Source: Gammaproteobacteria bacterium HGW-Gammaproteobacteria-13 (GTDB taxonomy: Bacteria; Pseudomonadota; Gammaproteobacteria; Pseudomonadales; Pseudomonadaceae). From it: a stretch of DNA of 64,000 nucleotides. A program made the position numbers and the translations under genes. The stretch is taken from NCBI GenBank assembly GCA_002840155.1, contig PGZH01000013.1, forward strand, positions 62,001-126,000, written 5' to 3'. Below the pieces are notes generated by a model. The model saw nothing but the letters and a program-made list of their open reading frames with translations, was not told the origin of the DNA and did not search any database. The number at the start of each line of letters is the position of its first letter. Position 1 is the first letter of the stretch. Of this stretch, positions 16,170 to 24,345 are shown in pieces.

Positions 16170-19100
16170 CGAGCCCGGTCCACGCCCTGGTCTTCAGCCA
16201 AACGTTGCATCAGGCTTTGACTCAGCGGGTCATTTGGTACGAACTGCCGCAGGGCATTCCACAGCCCCGTCATGTGGCCCTGCTTGTCGGCTCGGGGTTG
16301 ATCTCCCATCAGGTTGATCGCGGAGTAGCCAGCTTGGACCCCATGGGCTGCCACGTTAGCTGCTGGGATTTGTTCTGCTACGCCCCCTACGAAACCGCTA
16401 ACGAGGTCGGACTGGAGCGGGTTGTACTTGATCGCTCGGCCTGCCTGCTGCTCTCGCTTTTCTCGCGGGAGAATAGAGGTCCGCAACATGGCCGCCTGAT
16501 CGAACCCCAGAGGTGCGCTTATGAAGTTCGCCACGCCCAGCGGAGCACCCACATGGGAACTCCTTGAGATCGCCGCATAGGCCATCATGCTTGGGCTCAG
16601 AGCCTTCTCCAGATACTTCTCACGGGCCCGTTCAGGCAGTCCCAGGGCTTTCGTGTGGGCACTTGCAGCATAGAACGCTGTGGCCAAACCCACCGAGACA
16701 AGCACTTGCATGGTCTGATCGAGGACTTGCCCATTGCGGGTAGCTTCCATCCATCCACGGGCCATGCGGCCATTGAGACTTCTCAGGACAAACATCTTGA
16801 ACTGAAGGGCCATCGCCCAGCCCGCCCCGTACTGCTCAGAGGGCGCAATGGACATCTTGTGGGGCCTCAGCATGGTTTCATCTGCTACACGATCCCCGAG
16901 CCGGTAGAGGTCCATAGAGCGGACATCCGAGGCCAGCCCTTCGGGGTTCTGAATGCGCCACTTGCCTGACTTGCGGTCCTGCTTGAAGTGGCCCTTGATC
17001 AAGTCCTGAATCCCCTTGAATTGCTCAGGGGTCACCGAGGCAGAGCGCAGACGCTCAGGACTGAAGAGGTCAGTCACCTTGCCATTCAATGTGTGGTCGA
17101 TAAGATCCACGAGGGCACCCTGGCGTCCAGCATCCATGAGGTAGTTGCCGGATTCCCTGAGCAACCAAGTGAACGGTGAGCGAGCCGAGAGTTCCTGGGT
17201 GGCGTACTTAACGCTCCCTGCGACCTGAGCGCCTATCTCGCTGCTGTTCTGGCGAAGGTTATCCACGATGTCCTGGCGCTCTGGCCGAATGAGATCGTCC
17301 AGTTCCTTTCCGAACAGCAAGCCGTGCATCTGCTTGATGTCCTCGGGTGCCAGCTTGGCCTTAGCCGTGGTCCACTGTTTGAGCAACGGGACACCCTTCA
17401 GGAGCATCCGTTGGTGACCCTTAACGATCAATGAAGCGGCCTCAGTGATGTTCTGAGCGCCCATGTAGGCGTTCTTCGTCATAAAGCCGACATCGTTCAG
17501 TGACCGAGCGAAGGTCGCCCAGACACCATCAGGGTCCCTCCGAGCACGCCCGGTGAACATCTTGATCGCATCGAGTAGAGCGTCAGTCTCCAGTGTGTCC
17601 TTACCTGGGCCTGCCTTCTGGCGCATCCCGTTGACGAGGTTCTTCAGCTCCTGCGTGGACTTCCCGGTGCCGCCCATAATGGCGATGTCACCGTTCACCC
17701 TGCGGTCGTACTGCGGGACCACCCGGAGGAGGTTGAAGTCCCTCAGGTCGTTCACAGAGAACATCCCACCGTCAGGCGCTTGGACCTGCATATCGGAGTC
17801 GAAGAGGTTCCGCGCTTCGAGATAGTCGTTGTTCTCCAGGCCAGCGCCGTCCTTCAGGTGCTCCTCTACAAGCGAGTTAGCCGTGAAGCGGTCGGAGTTG
17901 CTGATGCCATAAGCCTTGTCGTTGGCGTACTTCTCAACGGCCTCCCGAAGTTGCTCCGGGGTCATTGGCTTGGCGTCCAGCTTGCCCTTGTTGGCCTTCT
18001 CGAAACCTTCCTGAATCATCTTGTCCACCCGTTGGCGAACATAGGGGCGGGACATATAGGAAGCCATCCACGAGTGGGCGATAGCCTGTTGCAAGCCTTC
18101 CTCACCACCGAACCGCTGGATTGCCTGAGCCTTCGCCGCTGAGCTGTAGCGCTGAGGGAAGTACGTGGAAAAGTGCCGAGTGTCCTCCAGCAGGGCCTTC
18201 GCCCGGAGGTCCCCGAACTGAGCTGGGTTGCTGATGTAGTCCCACTTTTGGTTCATGTGGGTGCGCAGTTCTTCCAGTAGCTTCATCTCCGGTGGAGACA
18301 ACTTGACCGGCTGCTGGGACTCCAGGGCTTCCACTACGCGCCGACTGATCAGCTCGTGCTTGGCACCCTTGGACATCCGCTGGCCACGCCAGAAGGGGTC
18401 CTTCAGGGCCTCATCGAAGCTCTCGGCCAGCTTGTTGTGGACCATGTTGTCCTGGCTACGAAGGCGCTCCGATATGTCCGAGGCAGTCGCGCCGAACTTC
18501 CCATTGGAACCATCCTGATAACCCGTGGACGACCTGAAGAGGTCAGCCGCCAGTGCGCGTCTTTCAGGGTTCTCCGATGAGCCGAGGCGTAGGCCGATCT
18601 CTGTGATGTCTCCAAGGTGAACGCCCCATGCCGCTCGGTCGTCACCCTTATGCAGTTCAGTGAACTCCTCGATTGTCTTTGGGTTGATCGGACTGCCACC
18701 ACTGTGGATTGAACCGTCCAGGGTGCGAGTTGCGTCCGGGTCCCAGGGGACATCCAGATAATCCCCGGAGGCGCTTCGCTTGACCTCTTCACCTTGACGG
18801 AAGGGCATTGCTGCGGGGTCTTCATCCAGGCCCTTCAGGCGCGCTTGTTCGCGGCTTTGTAGGCGTTGGGTTGTGCCATTTAGAAGGGACTGGAGGTCGT
18901 GCGGGGCCATGAAGTCAACCGGAGCAAACCCAGTGGCATCCACGGGAGCCAAATCGTTATCCGGTAGGTCCCACGATGCGCGGCTATTAGGCCGAGCCCC
19001 GAGGAGACCATTGAGCGTACCGCCGAAGGCAGCGCCTCCAGCGATAGCCATTCCCAGGTGTTCCTCACGGCCTGACACCTTGGCAGTGTTGTGTTCCGAG

Positions 19101-20221
19101 AGGCCACCGATGGCACCACCGGCAACCGCACCGCCCAACAGGCGAGCCCCGAGGTTCCCCGCTGCACCCTTGGCGGGATTCACGAGGGAATAAGGGTCAC
19201 CGAGCATCCCGGCACCGCCACCAACGAGAGAGGCCCCAAGGCGATCACCCTGGGTTGTCTCTGCCATCCGCTGGTTCTCCATTGCGAGAGCCAGGTTCTG
19301 GTCGAAGTTGCGGCGATAGCCCCGAAGGACCACATCGTAATACTGAGGGTCCAGGCCCGAGGAACGCAGCTTGTCATAGTCCTCATCCTGCCAGTCACTC
19401 AGGCGTCCCAGGTCGAACGGATCGTTGAACAGGTCCTGAACGACCGTGTAGGTCTGCATAAAGTCTGCTTCAGGCGGGGCCTCGTTCACTGCACGAATCA
19501 TCATGCCGAGCACCGAGGTCTTGAGTTCCACGGAGGCGTTGTTGCCAGCCCCCTCGAAGAACCCCTGGTCTTCATCACTGGTTTTCCCGGTGGTTTCGTA
19601 AAGCTCCTGGGCAAACGGTGTTGCCTTGGGTGCTACGTCCTGACCGGCCAAGTCGAAGGAGGCGAAGGTGTCAGGGACATTCCCTGGGACAGCCTTAGGT
19701 GTTGCTTCAATGCCAGCGGGAGCCTCAAACCCGCCGTCTGGCTTTACGAAGGCATCCAGCTCAGCCTTCTTGCCGGTGTTGGTTACATCCATAAGAGCCT
19801 GGAGGTAGCCCAGGCCCTCCTCGGAGACCCCGGAGAAATCCCCACGGTCATACGCTTCGAGCTGCTTGCGGCCCACTCGGCCCCCGCCTTGGTTATACAG
19901 AAGAAGGGCTTTGAGTTCGTCACCGCCAGCTATCTTGATGTTGTCGCGCATGTGCCGAGCGGCTGCGTCGATGGACTTCTCTGGGTTGTAGAAGTCCTCA
20001 TCCCGTTCCAGGCCGTAGGCAAGCCCGGTGGCCTTAGTGAACTGCCCGAGGCCACGAGGCCCCGTTGGGCTCTTGGCGTTAGGGTTGAACGAGGATTCCT
20101 TAAAGAGCTGCTTGTGCAGGAGGTCGTAGGAGACCCCGTGGTTTGCTGCTGCGGTCTGAATCAGGGAGTCATAAGGACCCCCTTCGGCTTTGATCTTGGC
20201 GTAGTCGTTGGGTTGCTGCAT
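16166..20221 (-). CDS. T7 gp16-like internal virion (ejectosome) protein with lytic transglycosylase domain
   Basis: A 1351-residue protein, close to the 1318 of T7 gp16. The N-terminus is an SLT-type lytic transglycosylase (about 15-130): LLHKQLFKESSFNPNAKSP with catalytic Glu near residue 42, then GPRGLGQFTKATG and LLYNQGGG. The rest is long, helical and alanine/glycine-rich, as in T7-like internal core proteins that form the DNA-ejection channel and cut peptidoglycan on entry. A strong AGGAGGTGAACC ribosome site precedes the ATG. The frame is intact with no stop or frameshift, yet all other virion genes are missing from the element. A promoter-like site lies just upstream and another just downstream. 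Confidence 0.88.
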   Translation of the reverse strand: MQQPNDYAKIKAEGGPYDSLIQTAAANHGVSYDLLHKQLFKESSFNPNAKSPTGPRGLGQFTKATGLAYGLERDEDFYNPEKSIDAAARHMRDNIKIAGGDELKALLLYNQGGGRVGRKQLEAYDRGDFSGVSEEGLGYLQALMDVTNTGKKAELDAFVKPDGGFEAPAGIEATPKAVPGNVPDTFASFDLAGQDVAPKATPFAQELYETTGKTSDEDQGFFEGAGNNASVELKTSVLGMMIRAVNEAPPEADFMQTYTVVQDLFNDPFDLGRLSDWQDEDYDKLRSSGLDPQYYDVVLRGYRRNFDQNLALAMENQRMAETTQGDRLGASLVGGGAGMLGDPYSLVNPAKGAAGNLGARLLGGAVAGGAIGGLSEHNTAKVSGREEHLGMAIAGGAAFGGTLNGLLGARPNSRASWDLPDNDLAPVDATGFAPVDFMAPHDLQSLLNGTTQRLQSREQARLKGLDEDPAAMPFRQGEEVKRSASGDYLDVPWDPDATRTLDGSIHSGGSPINPKTIEEFTELHKGDDRAAWGVHLGDITEIGLRLGSSENPERRALAADLFRSSTGYQDGSNGKFGATASDISERLRSQDNMVHNKLAESFDEALKDPFWRGQRMSKGAKHELISRRVVEALESQQPVKLSPPEMKLLEELRTHMNQKWDYISNPAQFGDLRAKALLEDTRHFSTYFPQRYSSAAKAQAIQRFGGEEGLQQAIAHSWMASYMSRPYVRQRVDKMIQEGFEKANKGKLDAKPMTPEQLREAVEKYANDKAYGISNSDRFTANSLVEEHLKDGAGLENNDYLEARNLFDSDMQVQAPDGGMFSVNDLRDFNLLRVVPQYDRRVNGDIAIMGGTGKSTQELKNLVNGMRQKAGPGKDTLETDALLDAIKMFTGRARRDPDGVWATFARSLNDVGFMTKNAYMGAQNITEAASLIVKGHQRMLLKGVPLLKQWTTAKAKLAPEDIKQMHGLLFGKELDDLIRPERQDIVDNLRQNSSEIGAQVAGSVKYATQELSARSPFTWLLRESGNYLMDAGRQGALVDLIDHTLNGKVTDLFSPERLRSASVTPEQFKGIQDLIKGHFKQDRKSGKWRIQNPEGLASDVRSMDLYRLGDRVADETMLRPHKMSIAPSEQYGAGWAMALQFKMFVLRSLNGRMARGWMEATRNGQVLDQTMQVLVSVGLATAFYAASAHTKALGLPERAREKYLEKALSPSMMAYAAISRSSHVGAPLGVANFISAPLGFDQAAMLRTSILPREKREQQAGRAIKYNPLQSDLVSGFVGGVAEQIPAANVAAHGVQAGYSAINLMGDQPRADKQGHMTGLWNALRQFVPNDPLSQSLMQRLAEDQGVDRAR

Positions 20222-20243
20222 GGTTCACCTCCTGAGGACGTTG

Positions 20244-20266
20244 TGTCTTTCAGTGAGGGGTTTTGC
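20244..20266 (-). promoter_or_regulatory. T3/T7-class phage promoter-like site B, upstream of the gp16-like gene
   Basis: Minus strand: GCAAAACCCCTCACTGAAAG. It shares ACCCCTCACTnAAAG with site C and aligns to the T3 core ACCCTCACTAAAGGG with one inserted base. The predicted start is about 26 bases before the gp16-like ATG, a normal leader length. The initiating GGG of T3 is only partly kept (GAC). Confidence 0.6.
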
Positions 20267-20276
20267 AGCGCCCTGA

Positions 20277-21017
20277 TTAGCTACGGCGTTTCTCGTCGTG
20301 GGCGAGGCGTAAGCGATATAGGCGCTCATCCAACTGCGCTCCTACCAGCGCACTTACGTCCCCCCGCAATGATCGCCTCCAGGCGTAGGAAAGGTCGTCA
20401 AATTCAGACTGAGCACGATCCAATAGCGACGGGGATGAACTTTCAGGCGTAGCTATGATTGGGAAGCCCTTACGAAGCGCTAAAAGCTCTCCGGTCGTAC
20501 TGGTCAGTTTTCTATCCAGCATCTCTACCCCGTGTTGAAGGCGGCGTTCCCTTGTCAGAGACGCAGTAAGCCGTCTTTCAAGGCTCCGAACAGTGGCGCG
20601 TAATTGCGTCAACTCGTCGGGGTAGGTGTCGATGGGCTCGAGGGCCTCAGGTGTCTCCTGTATTTCCTGAAGAACATCGTCGATCAGCCATCTTTTGAAA
20701 AAATCCTCAAGAGGGGAGTCGTAGCGAAGAAGCATTCGGTAGGCGGCACCAGTCGATGCCAGCCATGTGTCACCAGCTATGTGCTCAACTCCCCAAGAGC
20801 CAAGTCGCTCCGGGTTTTCAACTGCATGTAGCACTTCTCGCAGCTGGAAAAATCCGAATCCACCTGTGGCCTCTGTGGTTAGCGCGATGGCTGCCATGGG
20901 GCTGTCTATGTGGCATACCTCTGCGACTTGATTGACGATGAAGACCAAATCGAAGTCCTCATGGCCAGTCAGGATCACCAGCGGTTTGCCTCCGAAAGTT
21001 CTTGTTATGACTTTCAC
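20277..21017 (-). CDS. Bro-N-like domain protein with coiled coil
   Basis: A 246-residue protein. Residues about 1-115 resemble the Bro-N (phage antirepressor) domain: an opening FGGKPLVIL strand, VNQVAEVCHID, and the conserved block WLASTGAAYRMLLRYDSP, followed by FFKRWLIDDVLQEIQETPE. Residues about 125-170 form a Leu/Arg-rich coiled coil, and the C-terminus is basic. The start is GTG 21017, 31 bases after the upstream gene. Bro-N proteins bind DNA and often relieve lysogenic repression, but no CI-type repressor is present here. The family call rests on my reading of the motif. Confidence 0.75.
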   Translation of the reverse strand: MKVITRTFGGKPLVILTGHEDFDLVFIVNQVAEVCHIDSPMAAIALTTEATGGFGFFQLREVLHAVENPERLGSWGVEHIAGDTWLASTGAAYRMLLRYDSPLEDFFKRWLIDDVLQEIQETPEALEPIDTYPDELTQLRATVRSLERRLTASLTRERRLQHGVEMLDRKLTSTTGELLALRKGFPIIATPESSSPSLLDRAQSEFDDLSYAWRRSLRGDVSALVGAQLDERLYRLRLAHDEKRRS

Positions 21018-21048
21018 TGAGTCTGCTCTTGGTTTGTCGTAGAGCGGG

Positions 21049-21528
21049 TTAGCGCGCCTTGGCCTCGGAGAAGTTTGCGATAAGCACCTCCGCGACTTGC
21101 CAGCCGAAAGAGGTCGCTAAGCCCGTCTCCTCCAAGTGTCGTTTGAACTGCTCGGGAAAGATGGATGCCTCCCATGCCTGATGCAGTACTCGATAGGTTC
21201 TCTCGAGCAGGCGGGGCTCTCCAGATGCCTGATAGCGAAGCTCGTTTATTGAGAAAATTGCCTCGTTGTCAGTAACCCCCGGTTGGCCGTGGGTGCGCTC
21301 CAAATTCTCGGCAAGGTCTACCAAGTTCTGCCCTGAACGATATGAAATGGTGTCTTCCAGCTCCTCGTGCAGTGCTGCCATAGGTCCCTTGATGTTTTGT
21401 GCCGAAGCCGCAAGTTCTTCGCGTTCAGTTGAAGCGCGGATAAAGTCGAGTACTTGGCGCAGTTCGCTTAACAAGCCCAGTGCATGGTTCACAGCGGTGA
21501 TGTGGTTCATGTGGATAAGTGCGGTCAT
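21049..21528 (-). CDS. Hypothetical phage-element protein
   Basis: A 159-residue, mostly helical acidic protein without signal peptide or membrane segment. I recognise no family. The coding case is good: a clear AAGGAGA ribosome site before ATG 21528, followed closely by the Bro-N gene, and a T3/T7-class promoter-like site about 50 bases upstream. It is probably an accessory or early gene of the phage-derived module. Confidence 0.65.
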   Translation of the reverse strand: MTALIHMNHITAVNHALGLLSELRQVLDFIRASTEREELAASAQNIKGPMAALHEELEDTISYRSGQNLVDLAENLERTHGQPGVTDNEAIFSINELRYQASGEPRLLERTYRVLHQAWEASIFPEQFKRHLEETGLATSFGWQVAEVLIANFSEAKAR

Positions 21529-21576
21529 GGTTTCTCCTTAGTGGAAGTGGTGGGGATGTGGCGAGTAAGCCCAGGC

Positions 21577-21601
21577 GTGGCCTTTAAGTGAGGGGTTCTG
21601 G
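21577..21601 (-). promoter_or_regulatory. T3/T7-class phage promoter-like site C
   Basis: Minus strand: CAGAACCCCTCACTTAAAGG. The best match to the T3 core ACCCTCACTAAAGGG is ACCCCTCACTTAAAGGC, with one inserted T. The predicted start is about 54 bases before the ATG of the 159-residue protein at 21528. Same orientation as sites A and B. Confidence 0.65.
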
Positions 21602-21878
21602 CGTATCAGTTCAGACAGGCACGGCCCCACACCGAGGGGGCTCGGGACGTGATAAAGCGCCTGGATTATTTCAGCTCGCCTGAGACGAACACTTGGCAGG
21701 AGAAATCGACGGTAGATACGAGAAGGCGTGATCCATTGCAGCCTGAAGTAGACTTCTAAATGGATACGAGATGATCGTCACGAATGGACTGCGGGTGACC
21801 AACGATACAGCGGGCATGGCAAAGCTCCTATGGTATGAATCCTTAGGCTCGGGCGCTTTACATTACGTTGCATTACGT

Positions 21879-21903
21879 TGGGTGTTGCGTGAGGGGTGCT
21901 GCT
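21879..21903 (-). promoter_or_regulatory. Weak T3/T7-class promoter-like site D
   Basis: Minus strand: AGCAGCACCCCTCACGCAAC. It keeps ACCCCTCAC but not the following T-n-AAAG. It sits beside the CATTACGTTG tandem repeat. It may be decayed or coincidental. Confidence 0.3.
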
Positions 21904-22104
21904 TACATTAGGCCGAGAGCGTGTTGCGGGGCGGCATCCTATTGACTTCGCCAGCCGGCGTCAACACCGAACTACCGCGCCTCGATATACCACTTGCGGT
22001 GTCGGTCGTTATCTTCCCGTGCACCTTTCTATGCGGTAGGTTGCAGCGTAATTGGGAACACTGCGTGCAATCGCGGCCTGCATAACACAAGGATGAGGAC
22101 AAGG

Positions 22105-22374
22105 ATGCTTTCTACTCCCGACATGGTAACGGCGCTGATACTCCTGGCAGTCTTCGCCTGCATTCTCAAAGAGAGCTGGTGGGATAATCGCCCCTCGATT
22201 GTCCGCAAGCGTAAGGATGTACGGCTCGGCAGGGCATTGCGCCGGATCGCTGACGAAACTGCGAAGATTCAAGCTGCTCGACAGGCAGGGCGCATCTCGC
22301 AGGATCATTACGAAGAGCTTATGGGTCGTCTTCGGGAAAATGAAAAAGATGCTCGCATCTGGAACCACTACTGA
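22105..22374 (+). CDS. Small single-pass membrane protein, hypothetical
   Basis: An 89-residue protein. One N-terminal transmembrane helix (MVTALILLAVFACIL) is followed by a basic and then charged helical tail rich in Arg, Lys and Glu. GAGGA lies 5 bases before ATG 22105; an ATG 12 bases upstream is less likely. It is the only plus-strand gene of the element besides the tesA ends. Family unknown. The arrangement resembles small phage-borne membrane proteins, but that is inference. Confidence 0.5.
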   Translation: MLSTPDMVTALILLAVFACILKESWWDNRPSIVRKRKDVRLGRALRRIADETAKIQAARQAGRISQDHYEELMGRLRENEKDARIWNHY

Positions 22375-22405
22375 GCACCGTAAAGCCGTGAGTAGGGTAA
22401 ACCTT

Positions 22406-22437
22406 AGGGGCCGGCTCTATGTGCAGGGCCGCCCCTT
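22406..22437. terminator. GC-rich hairpin between converging genes
   Basis: AGGGGCCGGC pairs with GGGCCGCCCCT with one bulge. It lies between the converging 89-residue and 96-residue genes. The T-tract is poor (TTTGG), so termination is uncertain. Confidence 0.35.
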
Positions 22438-22489
22438 TGGTATGCGCTCTTAGCGGTTTACTCGAACTGTTGTCGAGACACTTGAGATG

Positions 22490-22780
22490 TTATGCGACTA
22501 CAAATTGGGCCGCTGGAGTCGCCAGGATGTTGAGGGCCTTTGCGTACTTCCCAGCCATATTTAAGTGCTCGGCCCGCTTGGATGGATAGCGTTTAGCCTT
22601 TTTTAAGCAAGCCTGCCGTGCTGCTTCGATGCTATTCATCAGTGCTTGATCTTCTTGGTACCTCAGTTCCCGCTCGTAGGCGTCAAGTAGTGCTCTTGCT
22701 TGTGCCAGTTCCTCGCGGGTCGGTAGGCCCTTGAGATTCACAAGAGGATGGACCGCGCTTACTGTGACGAAGGCATTCAT
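22490..22780 (-). CDS. Hypothetical protein overlapping the integrase
   Basis: A 96-residue protein with a long charged helix in the middle (ELAQARALLDAYERELRYQ). Its ATG overlaps the integrase stop by 4 bases, so it is translationally coupled to it. The position would suit a recombination directionality factor or regulator, but no excisionase motif is visible, so no function is assigned. Confidence 0.6.
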   Translation of the reverse strand: MNAFVTVSAVHPLVNLKGLPTREELAQARALLDAYERELRYQEDQALMNSIEAARQACLKKAKRYPSKRAEHLNMAGKYAKALNILATPAAQFVVA

Positions 22781-24258
22781 TGCGCTTCCCCCATAAGAGC
22801 CTGCTGAATCGCTTCGTATGCCTTTTGAATCGGAATGCCTGACCCATAGGTGCCGTAAGTGATCGTCCCCGAGGAGTGCCCGGTGACCGCCTGTGCGAAG
22901 GCTACCGGAACCCCAGCGGCTTGCATGGAGGAGGCGAAGTGGTGCCTCAGGGAATGAAGCGTTTGGTCCCCACCAGCGACAGTCCCAAGAGCCTTCTGAA
23001 TGCGCAGGTTAAGCACCTTGCTGGCTTTCCAAGGGGCAATGCCATGAGCAGAGGGCAGGGCGTTAGCCTCGACAGCCTGAAGGAATGCCGCAAGGTCGAA
23101 CCCAAGGGCACCATCTACAAGCGGAACCATACGGGCGCTGTGTTTGTTCTTTATCGACTTGCCGGGATCGTTTTCGTTGATGTCGATACACCAGAGACCA
23201 TCGACTTGTTTGATGTCGGCCTTGGTCAGGTAGGCAATCTCTCCGACCCGAGCCCCTGTGATGACTGCTAAGGAGAGCGCCCAGCGTTCCCAGGAGTCAG
23301 CCGGTAGCGTCCCGGTGTATTCCATTAGGGTAATCGCTTGGGGCCGTGTGAACGCTTCCCGCTTGCTCTCGGCGTCCTTGGTGATCTTCAGCTTTGATGC
23401 GTATGCCTTGGCCAGCTTGTCGTTATCGACTGCCCAGGTCAGCACTGTGGTCAGCTTCTGAATCAGGTTGTTTACGGTAGTTTCCGCACGACCCTCAAGC
23501 AGCTTTGTCCTCAAGGCGGTCAGGTCTTCCCGTGTGTGCTTCCTCAGGTCAGATACGCCGATGGCCGCGAAGGCTTCACTGATGACCTTGTAGTTGGTCA
23601 GCATGGACTTCCGGGTGGTGGCCTTGAGGTTTATGCCGTGCTCAGCCATGTGAAGGTTGGACAAGGCGTCCCAGCTAAGCGGCTCCTGAGGGAGTCCTAC
23701 AGATAGGGACGAGGAAGCAAGGGTATGGCTATCACTAACACCCATTTCATTGAGCTGATCAATGATTCCGACAAGTTCATCCGGCTGACCACTTAGGCGG
23801 GCTTGTGCGGCCTTGAGAATCTGCTGGCCGACACCTAATGCACGCTGCTGGTCCACATTAAGGGATGCCTTAGCGCTTCCTTGAGCCAGGGCAGACCTTA
23901 CCTCGTCATAGATCATGCTGTAGGCCATCAGTGAGTCATCACCGTGTGCCATCGATAGGCATTCCTCAGCGATCACGATGAGCTGCGCCTTCAGTTCGTC
24001 CCAGGTTGCTTGAGGCTTATCGAGGTGAAAGACGGCGAGAGCCCGGAGGATGTCCTTCGAGAGTTCCATTGCAGTGGTCCGGTCTGTAGTACGAAGAGAA
24101 AGGGTGAAGGTGACGAACGGTCGGCCCTTGGGGCGGAAGCGGAGGTAATAGCGTCCATTGCGTCTGTAGTGCCAAGGCTTAGCCAATTGGGTGGCCAGTT
24201 TGGGCGGAGCGTTTTCTAACAGATTTCTAACGGTTTTGGCATGCTGCTGAGTGGTCAT
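22777..24258 (-). CDS. int: Tyrosine-type site-specific integrase
   Basis: A 493-residue phage-type tyrosine recombinase. The N-terminal region contains an arm-binding-like segment (WHYRRNGRYYLRFRPKGR) and then a SAM-like core-binding domain around 205-300. The catalytic domain has Arg in TGARVGEI, HSLRHHF (H-x-x-R), TGHSSG and the nucleophile Tyr in TYGTYG. Lys in NKHSAR is the likely beta-hairpin lysine. All catalytic residues are intact. It lies 46 bases inside the attR repeat, transcribed away from it, as expected for the enzyme that put the element into tesA. Confidence 0.94.
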   Translation of the reverse strand: MTTQQHAKTVRNLLENAPPKLATQLAKPWHYRRNGRYYLRFRPKGRPFVTFTLSLRTTDRTTAMELSKDILRALAVFHLDKPQATWDELKAQLIVIAEECLSMAHGDDSLMAYSMIYDEVRSALAQGSAKASLNVDQQRALGVGQQILKAAQARLSGQPDELVGIIDQLNEMGVSDSHTLASSSLSVGLPQEPLSWDALSNLHMAEHGINLKATTRKSMLTNYKVISEAFAAIGVSDLRKHTREDLTALRTKLLEGRAETTVNNLIQKLTTVLTWAVDNDKLAKAYASKLKITKDAESKREAFTRPQAITLMEYTGTLPADSWERWALSLAVITGARVGEIAYLTKADIKQVDGLWCIDINENDPGKSIKNKHSARMVPLVDGALGFDLAAFLQAVEANALPSAHGIAPWKASKVLNLRIQKALGTVAGGDQTLHSLRHHFASSMQAAGVPVAFAQAVTGHSSGTITYGTYGSGIPIQKAYEAIQQALMGEAQ

Positions 24259-24303
24259 CGTCTGGAACCCTTGAGTTTATTGGGTTCCTTTCCTCCAAGA
24301 GGG

Positions 24304-24345
24304 ATTGCAACAAAACCTTGCGGCCATGGTGCAGGCATCGCAGCA
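24304..24345 (+). other. attR core, 42-bp direct repeat
   Basis: Identical to 11695-11736 (ATTGCAACAAAACC ... GCAGCA). The bases before it belong to the integrase upstream region, and those after it to the displaced host tesA tail. Confidence 0.88.

Larger units (their letters stand above)
21529..22104. other. Non-coding regulatory stretch of the element
   Basis: About 575 bases with no convincing gene. It holds phage-type promoter site C (21577-21601), weaker site D (21879-21903) and a perfect tandem 10-bp repeat CATTACGTTG at 21861-21880. It separates the leftward phage-derived genes from the rightward small membrane gene, and is the likely site where most of a phage genome was lost or never present. 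Confidence 0.5.
11695..24345. mobile_element. 12.65-kb integrative element in tesA: T7-like prophage remnant or satellite carrying SIR2-HerA
   Basis: Bounded by the 42-bp direct repeat, with a tyrosine integrase 46 bases inside the right end. Reading leftwards from the integrase: a 96-residue protein, one reversed small membrane protein, a 159-residue protein, a Bro-N protein, a 1351-residue T7 gp16-like protein, a KilA-N protein, SIR2 and HerA. Four T3/T7-class promoter-like sites lie on the minus strand. No RNA polymerase, replication, capsid, portal, tail tube, terminase or lysis gene is present. The SIR2-HerA end is visibly more AT-rich than the host flanks. The flanking genes match the tesA to oprI order of P. 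aeruginosa without an insert. Whether it is decayed or mobile cannot be settled from sequence alone. Confidence 0.88.

Noticed and set aside
19091..20452. 453-residue plus-strand frame opposite the gp16-like gene
   Set aside because: No ribosome site or recognisable domain; the minus-strand protein shows the SLT motif and a strong ribosome site.
11695..24345. Complete functional prophage
   Set aside because: No capsid, portal, terminase, replication or lysis gene is found; only integrase and one virion protein.
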